64,000 nucleotides of DNA from Glandiceps talaboti. Its lineage: Eukaryota > Hemichordata > Enteropneusta > Spengelidae. How positions within the stretch are numbered: the first letter of the stretch is position 1; each line of letters begins with the position of its first letter. A program made the position numbers and the translations under genes. Below, piece after piece: positions 50,571-64,000 of this stretch. Where the stretch lies: the NCBI RefSeq assembly GCF_964340395.1, contig NC_135555.1, positions 15,170,746-15,234,745 on the forward strand. Direction: 5' to 3'. The notes below the pieces were generated by a model that ran no database searches, had not been told where the DNA came from, and worked only from the letters and a program-made list of their open reading frames with translations.

Positions 50571-53399
50571 ATTTATATATATTCTCCTGGTATGTATTGC
50601 TCAAGTTATCCGTGGCCTATCAATACCAGTGTAAGGGAAGAGTCAGAGTAGATTTGTTGGACAATGCGAACATTCAAAAAAATCAATATTCAGTTAGGAT
50701 AGCAGATACTGCACCAAATGAAATAGTGTCGTACGCGTTCTAGTCCTACACGTCTACAGATAGTTATAGGCTATAGAGTAGCGGAGTAGCTTTTACTTGT
50801 CTGAGAGGCAATTCATGTTCTGTTCCAGCTACAAGTTTAATGTCTTGTACTATACTTAATTAACTATTCTGGATCTGTTCACCTTAAATTAGTAAATGGA
50901 GATATGTGACATCGGAAATCCACTTCTCACAACTAACGCTGTTAAATCTCCCGAGATACATTATTCCATATTACTTAGAGAATACACAGGGGATGTCATT
51001 CACTTTACTTTACTTTGCCTTGTGCAGTTCAATGTCAAAAAGACCTTCTATGAAATTCAGTTCTTGTGTACGTACATCTCGAATCTGTCATCAAATGCAC
51101 CAGTTCAGAACTGACTGACGTACAAAAAGTATGCAGTTCTGGTGTATTATATCGTACAAGTGGGTATACCCATGGGTGGGTGAGTTTTGTTATGTTGGAT
51201 GGACTGTTGGAGGTGTGTTGTCGATTTGTCAGGTTGGATTGGTGGAGCTTGATGTATACTGTGTTGGATCGATATGTCTGCTTAGTGTTAGGATATGAGA
51301 TTGTGTTGTCTGCATTACATCAAAGGCACAAGTTTCAATCCCAGGTTCTTGCATTAGTGTCATATTATCAGCAAAGTCATAAAGCTTACATAAAATAATT
51401 CTTTTGCTCAGGACCAACTTTTTCAATAGCTCTGTCACACAATCTTTTTCACACATAATTATAATCCTAATCTGATCTCCTAGGCTTTTAATCACGACTT
51501 GACTAATCCTTCTAATACACAATTTGTGCTAATGGTCCATCACTTCTTCATATAGCCTGAATGATCTAATGTTTTCACTGATATAGTACGCCCAACTAGT
51601 GGGGTAGCTGGAGGTTACATTAGCGGACGAACGACTGTATCTGTCAGACTATTTGTCACATGATGGATCTAAATTGAATATTTCACTTTAAATTTACACG
51701 TTTGTTTTGATTGATTGGTTTATAACATGCGCTGTGTTCTCCTGTTCCTCTTTCTTACATACTGCGAAATATCTTAGAGTAAAAAACATGTTACCTACTT
51801 GTATGTACTTCGTAAACAACTGCGATATGTCAGAACGTGATAAAGCACCTATAAAAGTGTATCCTTACAATGCCGAATAAACTCATAGCAGTCATTAATT
51901 CCAGACTCCTGAAAGGCTAAATTGTATCTCTGAAAATGACCAATTTATGAGTTGGGGGTAAATGAAATGACCGTGATTGTATTCACATAGAGATGTTTAT
52001 TATCGATTGCTACTATTCTCAAGACCCCTTTCATATATCTATATATGTATCAATACGTAAAGAGGAAAAGACACCTGCGGTTCTCCAGCAATCTATTTTG
52101 TTCATTCATCTTGTTAGTGGAAAAAAAATGAATGCTTTTCAAGTTTAGCTGTGACAGTAAAACACTATCCATACAGGAAATGAACACTACTCTAGCAGTA
52201 TGAAATAGACATAGGTAGGAATTAACAAGAATTGGCCAATAACAACTTGCGTCAAATTGAAGTATCGATCGGGATTCCAAGTATTATTGCGATTCCTTTG
52301 AGACGGGGGTAGGTTTGATGAGTTCAAGATATATAACGAGAAAATGTTAGCGATCAAATTTGTCCGATAATTGGAAGGAGGGTGGACTTTTAGACTGCGT
52401 GATTTAACACGATACAGCGACTAGTGACAATGTACTTCAATTTGCACATCTTTGTTAGCCTGTATGGTTTTACAAATGAAGGCCTAGGGATATAAATGTG
52501 GGGAAAAAAAGAATAACAACTCATTGAAAGTTGAGACGCAATTTCCGCTGGCTTAGTGTGGTTTAACTCAATATTTCATAATCAGATAAGATCAATAGAC
52601 TGTGCGTAATTACTAGCTAGTTTTACATTGGTTGTACGTATATTTGAAATGTACATTTCAGATTTCAAAAAAAAACGGTGAAAATTGAAACAAAATTTAG
52701 AGTGATGGAGCTCAATTTTTTGACTGAAAGAAAGTTCTAGAGCTTTAAACCAATCTCAAGGTTCTGACAACCGAAACATAATAAGTTGTAACGTCGAAAT
52801 ATGGTCGATTCAACATGGTCACATATCATAGACGGGGGCTGTGGCATTTTAAATACCCTGTGAACAAATTATGACAGCGAAAATCCTTGTTTTCAGCTGC
52901 TTGGCGCCGCAATTGTATGCTACATCAAATACCCGTCACTTCAAATCTGAATGAAATGTTGGTATACATGGTCTTAACTGACTTCACATATTTTGATAAC
53001 TTTAGCTATAACATTGGAAAACGTTCGAATCACCCATTAGCAATTTGTATTCGCATTCTTTTGGCGTTTATTCCATCGAGCGATCTAACATTTCAATATC
53101 ATGGTGTCTTTTTAATATGGGAACAAGTTCAATAATGCACTGTTTTTGGTTGGTTGACAAATATTCGCTGCTGTTGTCACATATAAAAGTGACCCCTACC
53201 CTGACCTCTCCGTTTTCCAGAGCTGCAGTAAAGAATTGCACTTTTTAACGGTGCCGAGTGTAAAAAAAACCTTGTATATATATTTGTGAGTTCTACATAA
53301 GAAGAATTCCTCTTGTCTAACCAATGGCAAATAAACGGTTATCTGTACTTTAATTATTTTAATCTAAATTGACACTTCGTATGAACAACATGCGGATGA

Positions 53400-53850
53400 A
53401 GATTCGACATAACTTAATTAATTCATGAGACAACATTGTCAGTTTTCTAATTAAATTGCTATTTAATTGAATTTACAATAATGAATTCCTAAAAAAATCA
53501 AATTGCAGATGAAACATCGAGTTACTTAATTAAATCTCAATTTAATTAAATTGATACAATTAGTTCATAAGAACAAATCGTTGATGAAATATCCAGTAAA
53601 TTAAATCTTAATTTAATCAACAAATCAAATAAATGAAAAATCCGTTTTTTTAAAAACTTGAATTGCATTATTTAATGAGATTGATGCATTTTCATTCGTA
53701 AATTTTCATTGGGTTAATTTACTGTTTACGTGTACTTCATAAAAAAAAACCGAGCTGTCGATGGAACGCCCTTTCAAGTTTAATCTTTAAAATTGCATTT
53801 TTCATTAAATTGACAATTTCCAATTAATAAGACGAAATCGCGGGAAAACT
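53400..53850. repeat. AT-rich degenerate repeat with TTAATTAAAT units
   Basis: Recurring TTAATTAAAT, AATTGA and GATGAAA(C/T)ATC blocks with a loose period near 60-70 bp. Very AT-rich. Confidence 0.65.
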
Positions 53851-53978
53851 ATTGGGGAAAACTATTGCAAGTAACCAAGACCAATCTATACACAACTTGG
53901 AATCATTACGTGGCACTTGGCATCAGCCATCTAACTTCAACCCTTCTTTATTTTTTTGAATAACATAACCGACGTATT

Positions 53979-54378
53979 AGGCCGAACAAAAAAAAAGTTG
54001 TCTGGTTCCAATTACTCTCAATTTGAGAATAGGTGGGGTTAGGTAGATTTTTTATTTTATTTTTAAAAAATATTGTTTTAATTTTTTTTTTCATATGTGA
54101 GTGTCTAGTTAATGTAACTATTTTTTCTGTTGTTTTTTATGTGTTATTGGATTCTTCTTATCAGATGTACAGCCATTACAGATTGGAAGAAATCTTTTAT
54201 ATTGTCTTTTCAAGTTGTTGTCAGTTTCCATATCCACTATTTCTTGCGAGACTTCAAAATTTTTGCGATTTTATTATTTTTTTCTCGAATACGTAAAAAA
54301 AAGTTTAGGGTCGGCGTGAAAAACTAGGTGTAGGTGGGGTCGGGTAATTGGAACCAAACAATTTTTTTATTAGGCCTT
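53979..54378. mobile_element. MITE-like element family A, copy 3 (best preserved)
   Basis: The left end GGCCGAACAAAAAAAAAGTT then TGGTTCCAATTAC is inverted at the right end (GTAATTGGAACCAAACAA, T-rich, TTAGGCC). TTA lies just outside each GGCC end. GGCC termini with a TTA duplication are typical of PIF/Harbinger (Tourist-like) MITEs. The interior is T-rich without a transposase. Confidence 0.8.
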
Positions 54379-54879
54379 AGAAGAACTGCCGAGTGGTAGT
54401 CGTAAACCGAGTGCCTCCTAACTCCGACTGAATTCATCCTAAGGAAAAATATTGACAAGGTGGTCCAACTAACACCTCTAAATCTGTCATGAGAGAGGCT
54501 GATCAATTATTAACCGTTAGAGGGTGCTCTACCATGGCTTAAAATGTCAATGTACCTGGGTTAACCTTAAAGGCTTGGAGTATCAAATCCAAGAATTCGA
54601 AGAAAACTTTTTAACCAAGTTGTAAATTTAAATTTGTTTTCAGTTGTTGTGCTCAGGATATCGATATTATATTTAAGTTTATTTCATTACTTTACTTAAG
54701 GTGTACTATTCTAATCAATTGGTAGTGATTAATCATTCAAGTTCGATTCTTTATAGTTTACCAAGACAGGTATATCTCTTCGTCCTTCACTTATTTTCGC
54801 TACCTTTAAAAACTAAAGCCTAAACTAACTAGAACTAACTATAGAACTTACTGCGTCATTTACTTAATCAGATACAATC

Positions 54880-55290
54880 GAAATATACCATGTTTTACTA
54901 CAGATAACGGGACATAACAGTTACTGTAGCTATAACTAAGTAAGTAAGCATGTAAGTAAGTAACTAACTAAATAAATGAATTACTAACTAGCTTACTAAC
55001 TAACTAACTAACTAGCTAGCTTAATGCACCATACATCTAGTCGATGTTATCAACATATACTACGTTTCACTCCAGACAACTAGAAATAACGTCAAATAAA
55101 TGCATCTATACAATTGAATATACTTGAAATATAGTACTTTTACTACAGCTAACTAGAATTAACTATGATTAAAAACTGTATCACCTAACTAGTTGATAGT
55201 ATCAGCATATACTACGTTTTACTACGGCTAACTAGAAATAACTACAACTAACTTAACCACACATTATCTACCTATAGTTGAATATACTCG
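54880..55290. repeat. Degenerate minisatellite with ACTAACT / TACTAC units
   Basis: TACTACGTTT(C/T)ACT, CTAACTAGAAATAACTA and AACTAACT blocks repeat at about 60-120 bp; a pure AACT/AAGT run lies at about 54940-55020. Confidence 0.75.
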
Positions 55291-57195
55291 AAATATATAC
55301 TACATGTACGACATGACAATACAGTGTCATTTGTATTCGTCGGGACTACAAGCTAATCTACCCTGTTTACTAGGTGGGATTATCTACACTCAGTGGACAC
55401 TTTGTAATCAGATTAAATCTAAATTGACAGATTGGTCATTTATCACTCCAGCTGACAACCTGGGATCGTTAACCCGTTCCAAAGACTTCTCCGATTGATT
55501 AGTAAATTGCAAACATCGAAGATGTGTTTATTCGTCTGACGTATACTAATTAGGGTAAGGTCCGTCTGGATGGGGATTTGAAATGTTTGTTTGGGTTAAT
55601 AAAGACGGTGGAGATTAGACCCAGATAATCGCAAAGGTTGGAGAAGGGAGATATTCATTTCTCTTTATTTTCCTATAAAAAAATTACATCAACTTATTGA
55701 TAGAATTTGAATAGAAATGATTCCAATACATTCAGTATTATTCGTATGCAACAACAATATACCATCCCTCCCTCCCTCCGTTCCCCATACATTTAAGTTT
55801 TTCTGTCAAAAAGGTTAATTAGTTGGTAGAATTTGTATAAAAAGTCGTTTTAAGACGGTGTAAATCCGTCGCCTTGCAGATCGTGACAGTCGCATCTCCA
55901 TTTTATCACGAATTTAATGATGAAAATAAAATTTATGCCCTTCTTATCGAAATCAATCATACTCAGCTAATAAGTTAAACTTATAGAATGAGAAATAAGC
56001 AGTTTGTGTCTATCATCAGGATTGAAATACTGCCACTGCCACTATCAGAATTCCAATTCCTCATTAAACAAACGCACTTTTGTAGGATTTCTAAACATAA
56101 CTTGGGACAAGATCCCATGCCATCCGCTGCATACGTGTCTCAATGGTTCTTCCTTTAACGAATTTGAACAGACATGTAAGATAAAATATACTACACATCT
56201 AGAAATCTAGAGAGCTATGACTGGGTTGACCTGTCACACAGGCATGCAACATGCCCGGCTCGATCCTTTACGGGCCAACCCTTCAGCAGCCCCGCTACAA
56301 CAGGTCTAACTAAGCCCTGATGTCTGGACAGGCCTGCCATAACCTCGGAAGCGTTTGCCCACATATGCCTTGCTTAGTCATGGCTGTAACAACCCTACTA
56401 CAGCACTGGTGCAGACCTGATAAATTCCTGGTGTAGTATTTACTCATTTCTTGATTAAAAACGGCTGCAGTATTTTTGCAGTAAGGTCAGAAAAAGGAGT
56501 AACCATCCACTAGATAGTGGAATGTTCCACATTGGAACTACTACAATCGGCATCATTTTGATCTTATACCCTTAATATGCCTTTCTTACCTGTAAAAGTA
56601 TTTTGAAAAATTACTTTTGCATTGACCGACACGGCGACATCAAACGATTACATTTCATTTCCGTAGTATATATATTTGCTGTGGTAGACATTACATCAAC
56701 CTTAGAAATCATCTCGTTTGAATTGAAGACGGTAAAGTACAAAGTACAAAGTCACTAGCCTCATTTTCCACCGCTGTGGATAACAGAGAAAACGCTTGAC
56801 CAAATGCCTTCATCTAGTTTAAATGGCATAATTCGATATTGAGTGCCGATTCATGGTTCTTTCGTTTCATTTGTTTTCGGGCCCACTCATTTTGTCATGT
56901 TCAGTAGACAACGTGTCTGAACCCTCCGAATGTATCCTGGTGTCCTGATACGTAATCGAGAATTCTCAGCTGGAGAACCAAACAAAGTTGTTCTTCGTTC
57001 ATCGTAATTAAAGAAATGAATGAGAAAGAAAATCCCAAACTTCACAATTTCTGAAAAAACAATGACAAGTTATCAACTTAATTCGGGTTCATTGCACCGT
57101 CAATCAATTTATTACAAACTAATTTGCTTTTTGGTAAATTCAAGTGGTTAGCAGAGTTGGTGCTGTCCGTGAGTGCGTGCGTACATACACCTCTA

Positions 57196-57251
<56 letters not shown>

Positions 57252-57252
57252 G
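57196..57252. repeat. CTGT tetranucleotide array
   Basis: About 14 clean CTGT units; a shorter CTGT run occurs at 46157-46190. Confidence 0.97.
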
Positions 57253-58385
57253 AAGTCAACCGCATTGCTTTCTTCTAGAATATCTCGAATCCACCAAGAA
57301 TCTCTTAGATATTGTTAACGTGAGGCAGTTCTCTGTCCCCAGAGTTGGTTGATGGTACCATGAATATATAATACTTCCGTTTTACCGAATTAATTTCACG
57401 CTAAAGCAGTTCTAGATCTTGTTGTGAGATTCTTTTTATCTCCCATTGAAGTCTATGCGATAAGGGGTACACGTCAATTGGCCATGGCAATGCTGTAGGG
57501 TAATGTCTGTGACGGCAAGGGTTGAGCTATAACTAGGTTTTCCAACTGACTGTACTGCAGCCACGCACTCATGGTTCATGCCAGGTAAATGTCTCATTGA
57601 AAAGGGATTTTTATTGAAAATTTTATAATTCTGAGTTTTCCTTAATTTTGCATTATATGGAAATTAATATACTAAGGCGAAAATAAACATAACTGTGTGC
57701 TTCCAGTAACATGGCCTCAGTGATAAAATACGAGTAATTATATAACCTAAAATACAATCCATTTGAAAGGTAATCATACATGCAACACCATACATAATTT
57801 TTTATCGACTTTGAAATCCATTCTTAACATGGATTCAAAATCAAACTCATAACAGGTACTGTCACGTAATGCTAATACGGAGGACAAAACGTGTTAATTT
57901 GCAATTGGTATTGAGAACACAAACTATACGTTAAACTTAATCAGTGTAGTGACTTCACTTGTAATCTCAAGTAGGGATATAGGTCATGATTGGAATGGCG
58001 ATGGAGTAGGAAACATTATTTGAGAATGAAAATCTCGACACAAAATAGTGTCAACTAATTGAAGACGATACAAACCAGGTCTAGGCTTGGGAATCTATTC
58101 GAGACTCGTCCTCAAGCCAACCTAATTATCCCAACTCCACGGAATATAAATGCGTGTCCATCCTACATTGCTCGACATTTTTTTGGCACTGAATACTATT
58201 CTGCAGTTTGATTTGCAGACATCACACACCCCAAAGTGTGTGTTGATACAGGAAGCCTAAATGTTTGTATGAAATTGCCCTCAAGCAAATAGACTTCACG
58301 TGAGTGCTTTCCCCTACCGCTTCAATGGTTTGTAATATAACTTGAAGAGATAGCTCTATTTTGCTTTCTGTATCTGATCAATTGT

Positions 58386-58668
58386 CGAGACTGGTACAGT
58401 CGTCATTCTAATGTATTTACTTATTTTTGATGTTTTCTTATTGGTTTGCCAATAAAAAAACCCTGAAATCTCGCGTGACTGAGAAATCTCACGTGATTGC
58501 GTAACAGTATTTCCATCTCAATGACGTCATTCCGTTGAAAACGGTGTTACACAATCACGGGAGATTTCGCAGTCAGACGAGATGTCAGGATATTTTTATT
58601 GGAAAACCTTTTTTTTTTTTAAATCCTCAATATATGCAATACATCACATTGACGACCGTACCAGTCGT
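58386..58668. mobile_element. Foldback (MITE-like) element of about 283 bp
   Basis: The left arm from CGAGACTGGTACAGTCGTCA pairs with the right arm ending TGACGACCGTACCAGTCG. Inner arms CCAATAAAAA and AAATCTC(G/A)CGTGA pair with TTTTTATTGG and the matching right side. Arms are about 110 bp, imperfect; the loop contains ATGACGTCAT. Confidence 0.82.
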
Positions 58669-59698
58669 CTACCATTTTGTGCTTTCTCTCTAAAATCATG
58701 TGCATCAACATTCTTGCTTTAATTTTAACTTTTTGCCAACCTCAATTTAATTTTGAGTGTGGGCATAAAAAATAATCGTACAAATCATTTTTTTGTAAAA
58801 GATTTGGTTTGAAAGTTACAAATATTTACAAAAGTTCCAATTGACCAGTCATACAGTGTAAGTGTAATATTTTACTGGTGTTGTGTACTAGGCCGAACAC
58901 TGAGAAGTCATGTGCTTGTTATATGGTATGAATCGTACGTGTTTTCTGATTATTTTCAGTTCCTTAGTTTATTTTCTCCATTTCCATTCCACCTTAAACA
59001 CTTGAAAGTAAACAACGCCATTATTCAGCTATCCACCGTTCCAGAAATGAATAACTTCAGATCTGATCCCGGAATGGGAGATTGCATGTTTGCAGCTTAT
59101 ACATTCCATATTCATCACCAACACCAACGTACAGTAAACAGACACGTATAGAGTCACGTTTGATTCAAAATAAATAAATCAAGACTATAGAATGTACTAA
59201 ATCTTGCCGACTAATTTGACACCTTCTCGATAACTGAGCCAGGACAGATCAATAACTTGTAGGTAAGAGCTACCGACTGCACTATCGATCTTCTTAGTGT
59301 TTTATCAGTGTTGGGGTGATAAAACACACACAACGAGATGCCACATCATTTGTTTTATGTAGACAACTGGGCTACAAATTTGTTTTAGGTTAATACGCAG
59401 AATTGTTCTAATGAAGTACGTACTGAAACTAAAAATGTCAGCTAACTGTTATATGTAGGAACATTTCAGGAATAGCAATGCATTTTCTACTGAGTGATGA
59501 GGGGAACAATACACTATAGCTATCTCCCAACGTCTGCCGTATACACGGTGTTAAACTCAGCTGTAAACGTAGATTCGGTACCCACCTGTACAATCAGCTA
59601 TAGGTACCTCCCTCAACCGCTATACAAAATACTTTATAGGTTCTGTACAGGAAACCTTGTGCACACTCCATAGGCATACTGGAAACAGTGTGTGTGTG

Positions 59699-59826
<128 letters not shown>

Positions 59827-61152
59827 ATCACGAGAATATGTACTTCCTGTATAAGGTCTTACACTATCCCTGTACATAACACGACACTACACCTTTACAC
59901 TCACTCCCACTCGAATACAATACCTTATGCTGCACTATTTACGAAATCTTAATAGCTCCCGCCGTAAGCGTGGTCTCTTTTTACGTAAATGCCCACGAAA
60001 CTACATGTAGTAGACTTTATACCAACACATATGACATATACTCGATATTCTTCTGTATACCTAATATGCCTTGAGCACATGTACAGTATTTGTAATGTAT
60101 GGATTTTGAGTACATGTATGCAAAACTTTAACACCCACGATATGTGTGGAAGTGAACCCCCCCCCCCTCACCCTCCCAGCCATCCTATCCCATCATACAG
60201 GGGATTTTATGAGTCCATTCCAAGAAAACCGTTATAATATTCCGTCAGAAATGCTTTAAATAAATGTTTGAAGTGAATGTTGACGTCATTATATATACAT
60301 TTTTCATAATGGATAACTATAAACCATTTTTTGCTGATTATTATTATCAATATGGCAGAGAAAGTGTTGTTAGAAAAGCCTCTATACCTCATCAGAAGTT
60401 ACTGATTAGCATGGGAACTTTTCCAAAGTTCAGACAAGTAAAAAAACGTTTGAAAAACCCGGTGGAATGATGTTTCCTTAGGTTCGGATAGGACACAAAA
60501 AGGTAGGAAACCACAGTGACGATGGAATTGAGATCTTCAAGAAAATTGTTCAAATATGTTCTGTATATTTTCCAACCGACAAGTGCGGTTCATCTTAAGG
60601 GACAATCGCACAATGTTGCCCAAGCTCAACAAACCAACATCGTTAGTTTAGGTCAAACCCCTCTCCCCCTCCCCATAATCGAACGTTCACAATTGCGACA
60701 TCAAACGCTTATATATATAATGTGAACTATGATGAAAACTGTAGCGGTCACACCACTACGATCGATTTAATGTAAAACATGATTGTAAACACATTAAACA
60801 ACTTGAACAACGTAGTTTCAATGATATGTATGCAGGTAGTTGCACTCGTGCTGTCTGAATGACAATAAATGATTGAAGTTAAATATACTTGAACAAAGTG
60901 CATTTGAACGCTGTTGCAATGATTCAGTTGTTCGTGATGAAGAAGTTTTACACATTCAACAAGACGCTCTTACTTTTAAGATATATCGTCTTGAAGATTG
61001 AACAAATAACAAAGAAGCGTGATCAACATCTTAGATTTAAAAATGTCGAACATGAATATGCAAATACGGTTAAAGGTACAAGGAAAGTTATGCCGTAAAA
61101 CATTTACTGGTAGAATGTGTGAAAATAGTTTCTCGAGATATAACGAGAAAGT

Positions 61153-61210
61153 ATCTCGAGATAACGAGAAAGTATCTCGAGATAAGGATACTTTCTCGTT
61201 ATCTCGAGAT
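61153..61210. repeat. Perfect 24-bp inverted repeat, TATCTCGAGATA hairpin
   Basis: Left arm 61153-61176 and right arm 61187-61210 are perfect reverse complements (ATCTCGAGATAACGAGAAAG and four more bases), with a 10-base spacer. The unit CGAGATAACGAGAAAGTAT is also repeated directly on the left side. Confidence 0.92.
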
Positions 61211-64000
61211 AAGTTCTTATTTTTATTCAGTAAATGTCCTTAATGGGCTTTCATAAGAATGCCCCTGTGGCCGAGTTGTTAAAATGTAAGAAAACTTTAC
61301 AACATGACAGAATTTTCAGACTCCTTTTCAAATAATAAAATACGCTGAGGATTCACTGTCTTGATTTCAAGGAAATATAAACGATGTTTTATTTTTCTAC
61401 ATAGTGAGATATTATTTTTGACCTCTATTAACATTAATTGGTACGGAGATCCCTCATTCTTTTCTTGATTTTAAATGGAAATAGGTTGGAGTTTCTTGAA
61501 GAAAGTAACAGCAAATATTTAAGATTTCTACTTCTTAGTACCTACTACGTTAGTAAGATGGAATGCGTTGTGTGGTATGCAGTTTTGTTGTTGCGTATGA
61601 ACAGCATTATTACACGAACGTTGAGAAATATTGAACTAGCGTTTCTTGAGTTTGTCCACTTTCAGGTTTGCAAACCATTATGGACTATTAATTCAATTCT
61701 CAGTATTTCATTACACACTGATCTCGTTTAACGAAAAGCATATGTCATAATTGAGTATGAAATATTATGTTTTAAGTTTCAGTCATTTCCGTTTATCAAT
61801 TCAAGTTTCGATTATTAAGAGTTCAGTGTAAAAGACTTTTGTTTCTGTGACCCTCGTAATCCAGTCAGAATTTGCAGACAGTGTATTAATCATGGCCGTC
61901 CTGTACCTAATAGCCACTTCATAATGAAAACTGTTCAAACGTACCCAAATCCAAATATACTTCAAATGACAAATTACTACACATTTCCCTGCTAATGATT
62001 CGATTCATGGAGACATGTAGCACCATGGTAACAGCACACCAAACTTTTCATATAAAAAAAAGATTGAAGATAATAAGGATATTAAAAGGGCTTTTATTTC
62101 TCACGCACTAGGATCCGAGGAGATATAAAATAGATTATGGCCGCAAGAAATCTGAAGACAGCTTGGCATTTGCATTAGTGTCTATAAAATAAAATTTGAA
62201 CATATCTGTCTTTATTGATGGGGAAATTTTCCATTGATGATTTGGGAATGTCTTTCTAATCCTTACATAAATCCTTTCCTGTCCACAAACTGATGTACAA
62301 TCAGCAATAAAATATTACCTATTTATACCACTTAATTTTAGAAGACGTAAATCTCCGTTTATCTGAAAGCCGGAATATGGACGGTGTGACCCTAACCTGA
62401 CTGTTCTTGGAAAACATATGTTGAATATAATATCTTTAATATGATACGCTTACTTTAAGAAAGAATTTCTAGTTTTGAAAAATTGATGTTTTTGGATTTT
62501 CATAATCGGTGTTTCCTTTCAGCTTCGATAATATTTCTAGCTTTAATTCTTTTCTCCTTAGAGTGTTTCATTGTATCTCATGTCGCAAAAAAATATGAAT
62601 GCAAATTTTCTGTAGGTAAATCATTTAACCCACTAAGGAATTCATGGTAATTCGTTAGATGTGGATTATTATTCATTGCTTCAAACTGGTTTCCGAGGTA
62701 AGATCTTTATCGGGACTATTTAGTGTGTGTGTGTCCGGTACAGAAACGACGACATGCAATTTTATTCATTGGATAATGGTGATGAAAAGAGATCAGACCT
62801 CATTTTAAAGTTATTAAATCTGCAACCGCTACGTTTTTTTATTTTCATCACACAACCAAACATATATTCACTAAAATTTCTTATTAAAAAAGTAGTTGAG
62901 CTGTTACTTAGTGGTCGATTGCATACGTACTTAGTGGAGTGAAAGGTTTTAAATCCATGTTACTTTTGACTTGCCTTGATGCCCATATATGGTAGTGCTA
63001 ATACATATTCAATATCAAGGCACAAGCTACGTCATATACACTTTCAGTCACAGCGATAACCACGTATTATTTCACGGTATGTGTGTACATTCAACCTTTT
63101 CTGGTCAAAGGAGGCATTGATTTTAGGGTCCGTACCGTGAAATACAATTTTTTTTCTCACCGTGTGTACAGCTACATACCAGTTTGCCTATAGTTGAGTC
63201 AGTACCCCCACGATATACCATATTGAGGGGTTTAAGTCTTTATATTTAGCAAAACAGGATACATGATCCTGTTGCAGTTAGTGAAGCTCTAAAATACTTA
63301 TCTAGAATGCCGTGTGAAAAGAAACATGCCAAGGGCATGGAATACATCAATCGGTTAAGTTTTTGTATACTTTAGTGAAATATTCATTCGTTTATGCGGC
63401 ACTAGTCTCGAATGAATGGTTATATTAATTCTCTATACTATAAACAGAAACCCAAACGATGTATAACTCCCAGCTCTTCTATCTCGAGTCTCCTAATCAA
63501 CTGAACTCTCTGCGATAGAAATAACTTCGAGCATTGTTACCGGAAGTTACAATTGTATAATTGGAGCGTTGACATGTTGTTTGTCGAGGCAGATTTGGTA
63601 GTCGGCATATTTTATTGTTATTCAAGTTAGTGACATTGGGTTTCTGTACCAGCCACACAGCTATATATTAAAGGCGCTAGTGTTATATAGTTATGGGAAA
63701 ACTGTGTCGGGTTCCTCTATTAACAAAAACACATTTGTACATTATTAAACGGCCTCATGAAACTCGAAGAGATTCTTTTTCACAAATATCTTATCTGTAA
63801 CTCGATATAATGGCTTCCAAGTGAATCCATCCCTGTCTTGTTTGTTACATTTATCAATTCTTAAACAGATTATCTGGCGAACTTCTCTATTTAACGATGT
63901 ACGAATATTTCATCTCTGATGAAAGTAAAATAACCTTTATTTTATTTTATTTGGTATTCAACGGCATTTGTAGAAGCTATTCTGGACATGTTCACGGTAA

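Noticed and set aside
50152-50651. Overlapping 130-155 codon frames
   Set aside because: They are translations of the ACAAT pentamer satellite in several frames.

Overview
The window is eukaryotic nuclear DNA from an animal. Coding sequence is split into short exons with GT-AG introns, is under 5% of the sequence, and sits among long AT-rich introns and intergenic DNA full of microsatellites, minisatellites and small inverted-repeat (MITE-like) elements. The exon-encoded proteins resemble bilaterian families, and the repeat texture suggests a non-vertebrate animal, plausibly a marine invertebrate. I cannot name the phylum from sequence alone.

Positions 1-22959, plus strand: the 3' part of one gene, GLG1 (Golgi apparatus protein 1, also called MG-160, CFR or ESL-1). 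Fifteen exons join in a single open frame of 659 codons and a stop. They encode cysteine-rich GLG1 repeats, one C-terminal membrane segment and a short basic cytosolic tail. The 5' exons lie left of the window. Four introns carry copies of one dispersed repeat. The 8.8-kb intron at 3013-11806 is a nest of foldback elements and minisatellites, one of which carries seven copies of the POU octamer ATTTGCAT.

Positions 22960 to about 39600: the GLG1 3' UTR or flank, containing a diverged tandem repeat and a G-rich run, then about 14 kb of intergenic DNA with microsatellites, MITE copies, a tRNA-derived SINE and two related tandem-repeat loci. I see no convincing gene there.

Positions 39645-64000, plus strand: the 5' end of a second gene. 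Two exons (39645-40317 and 46837-46961) encode a signal peptide and the first part of an ANF-receptor type extracellular ligand-binding domain, as in natriuretic-peptide-receptor-like receptor guanylyl cyclases. Later exons, including any kinase-homology and cyclase domains, are not seen. The intron starting at 46962 appears to run past the window end, although small exons could have been missed.

The two genes are same-strand neighbours with no evident shared function: one is a Golgi and secretory-pathway membrane glycoprotein, the other a probable cell-surface receptor. I found no operon, CRISPR array, viral gene or defence-like system, and nothing I would call a new biological system. The most interesting material is the repeat landscape: at least three MITE-like families with readable terminal inverted repeats and candidate target-site duplications, several large hairpins, and sequence-motif arrays.
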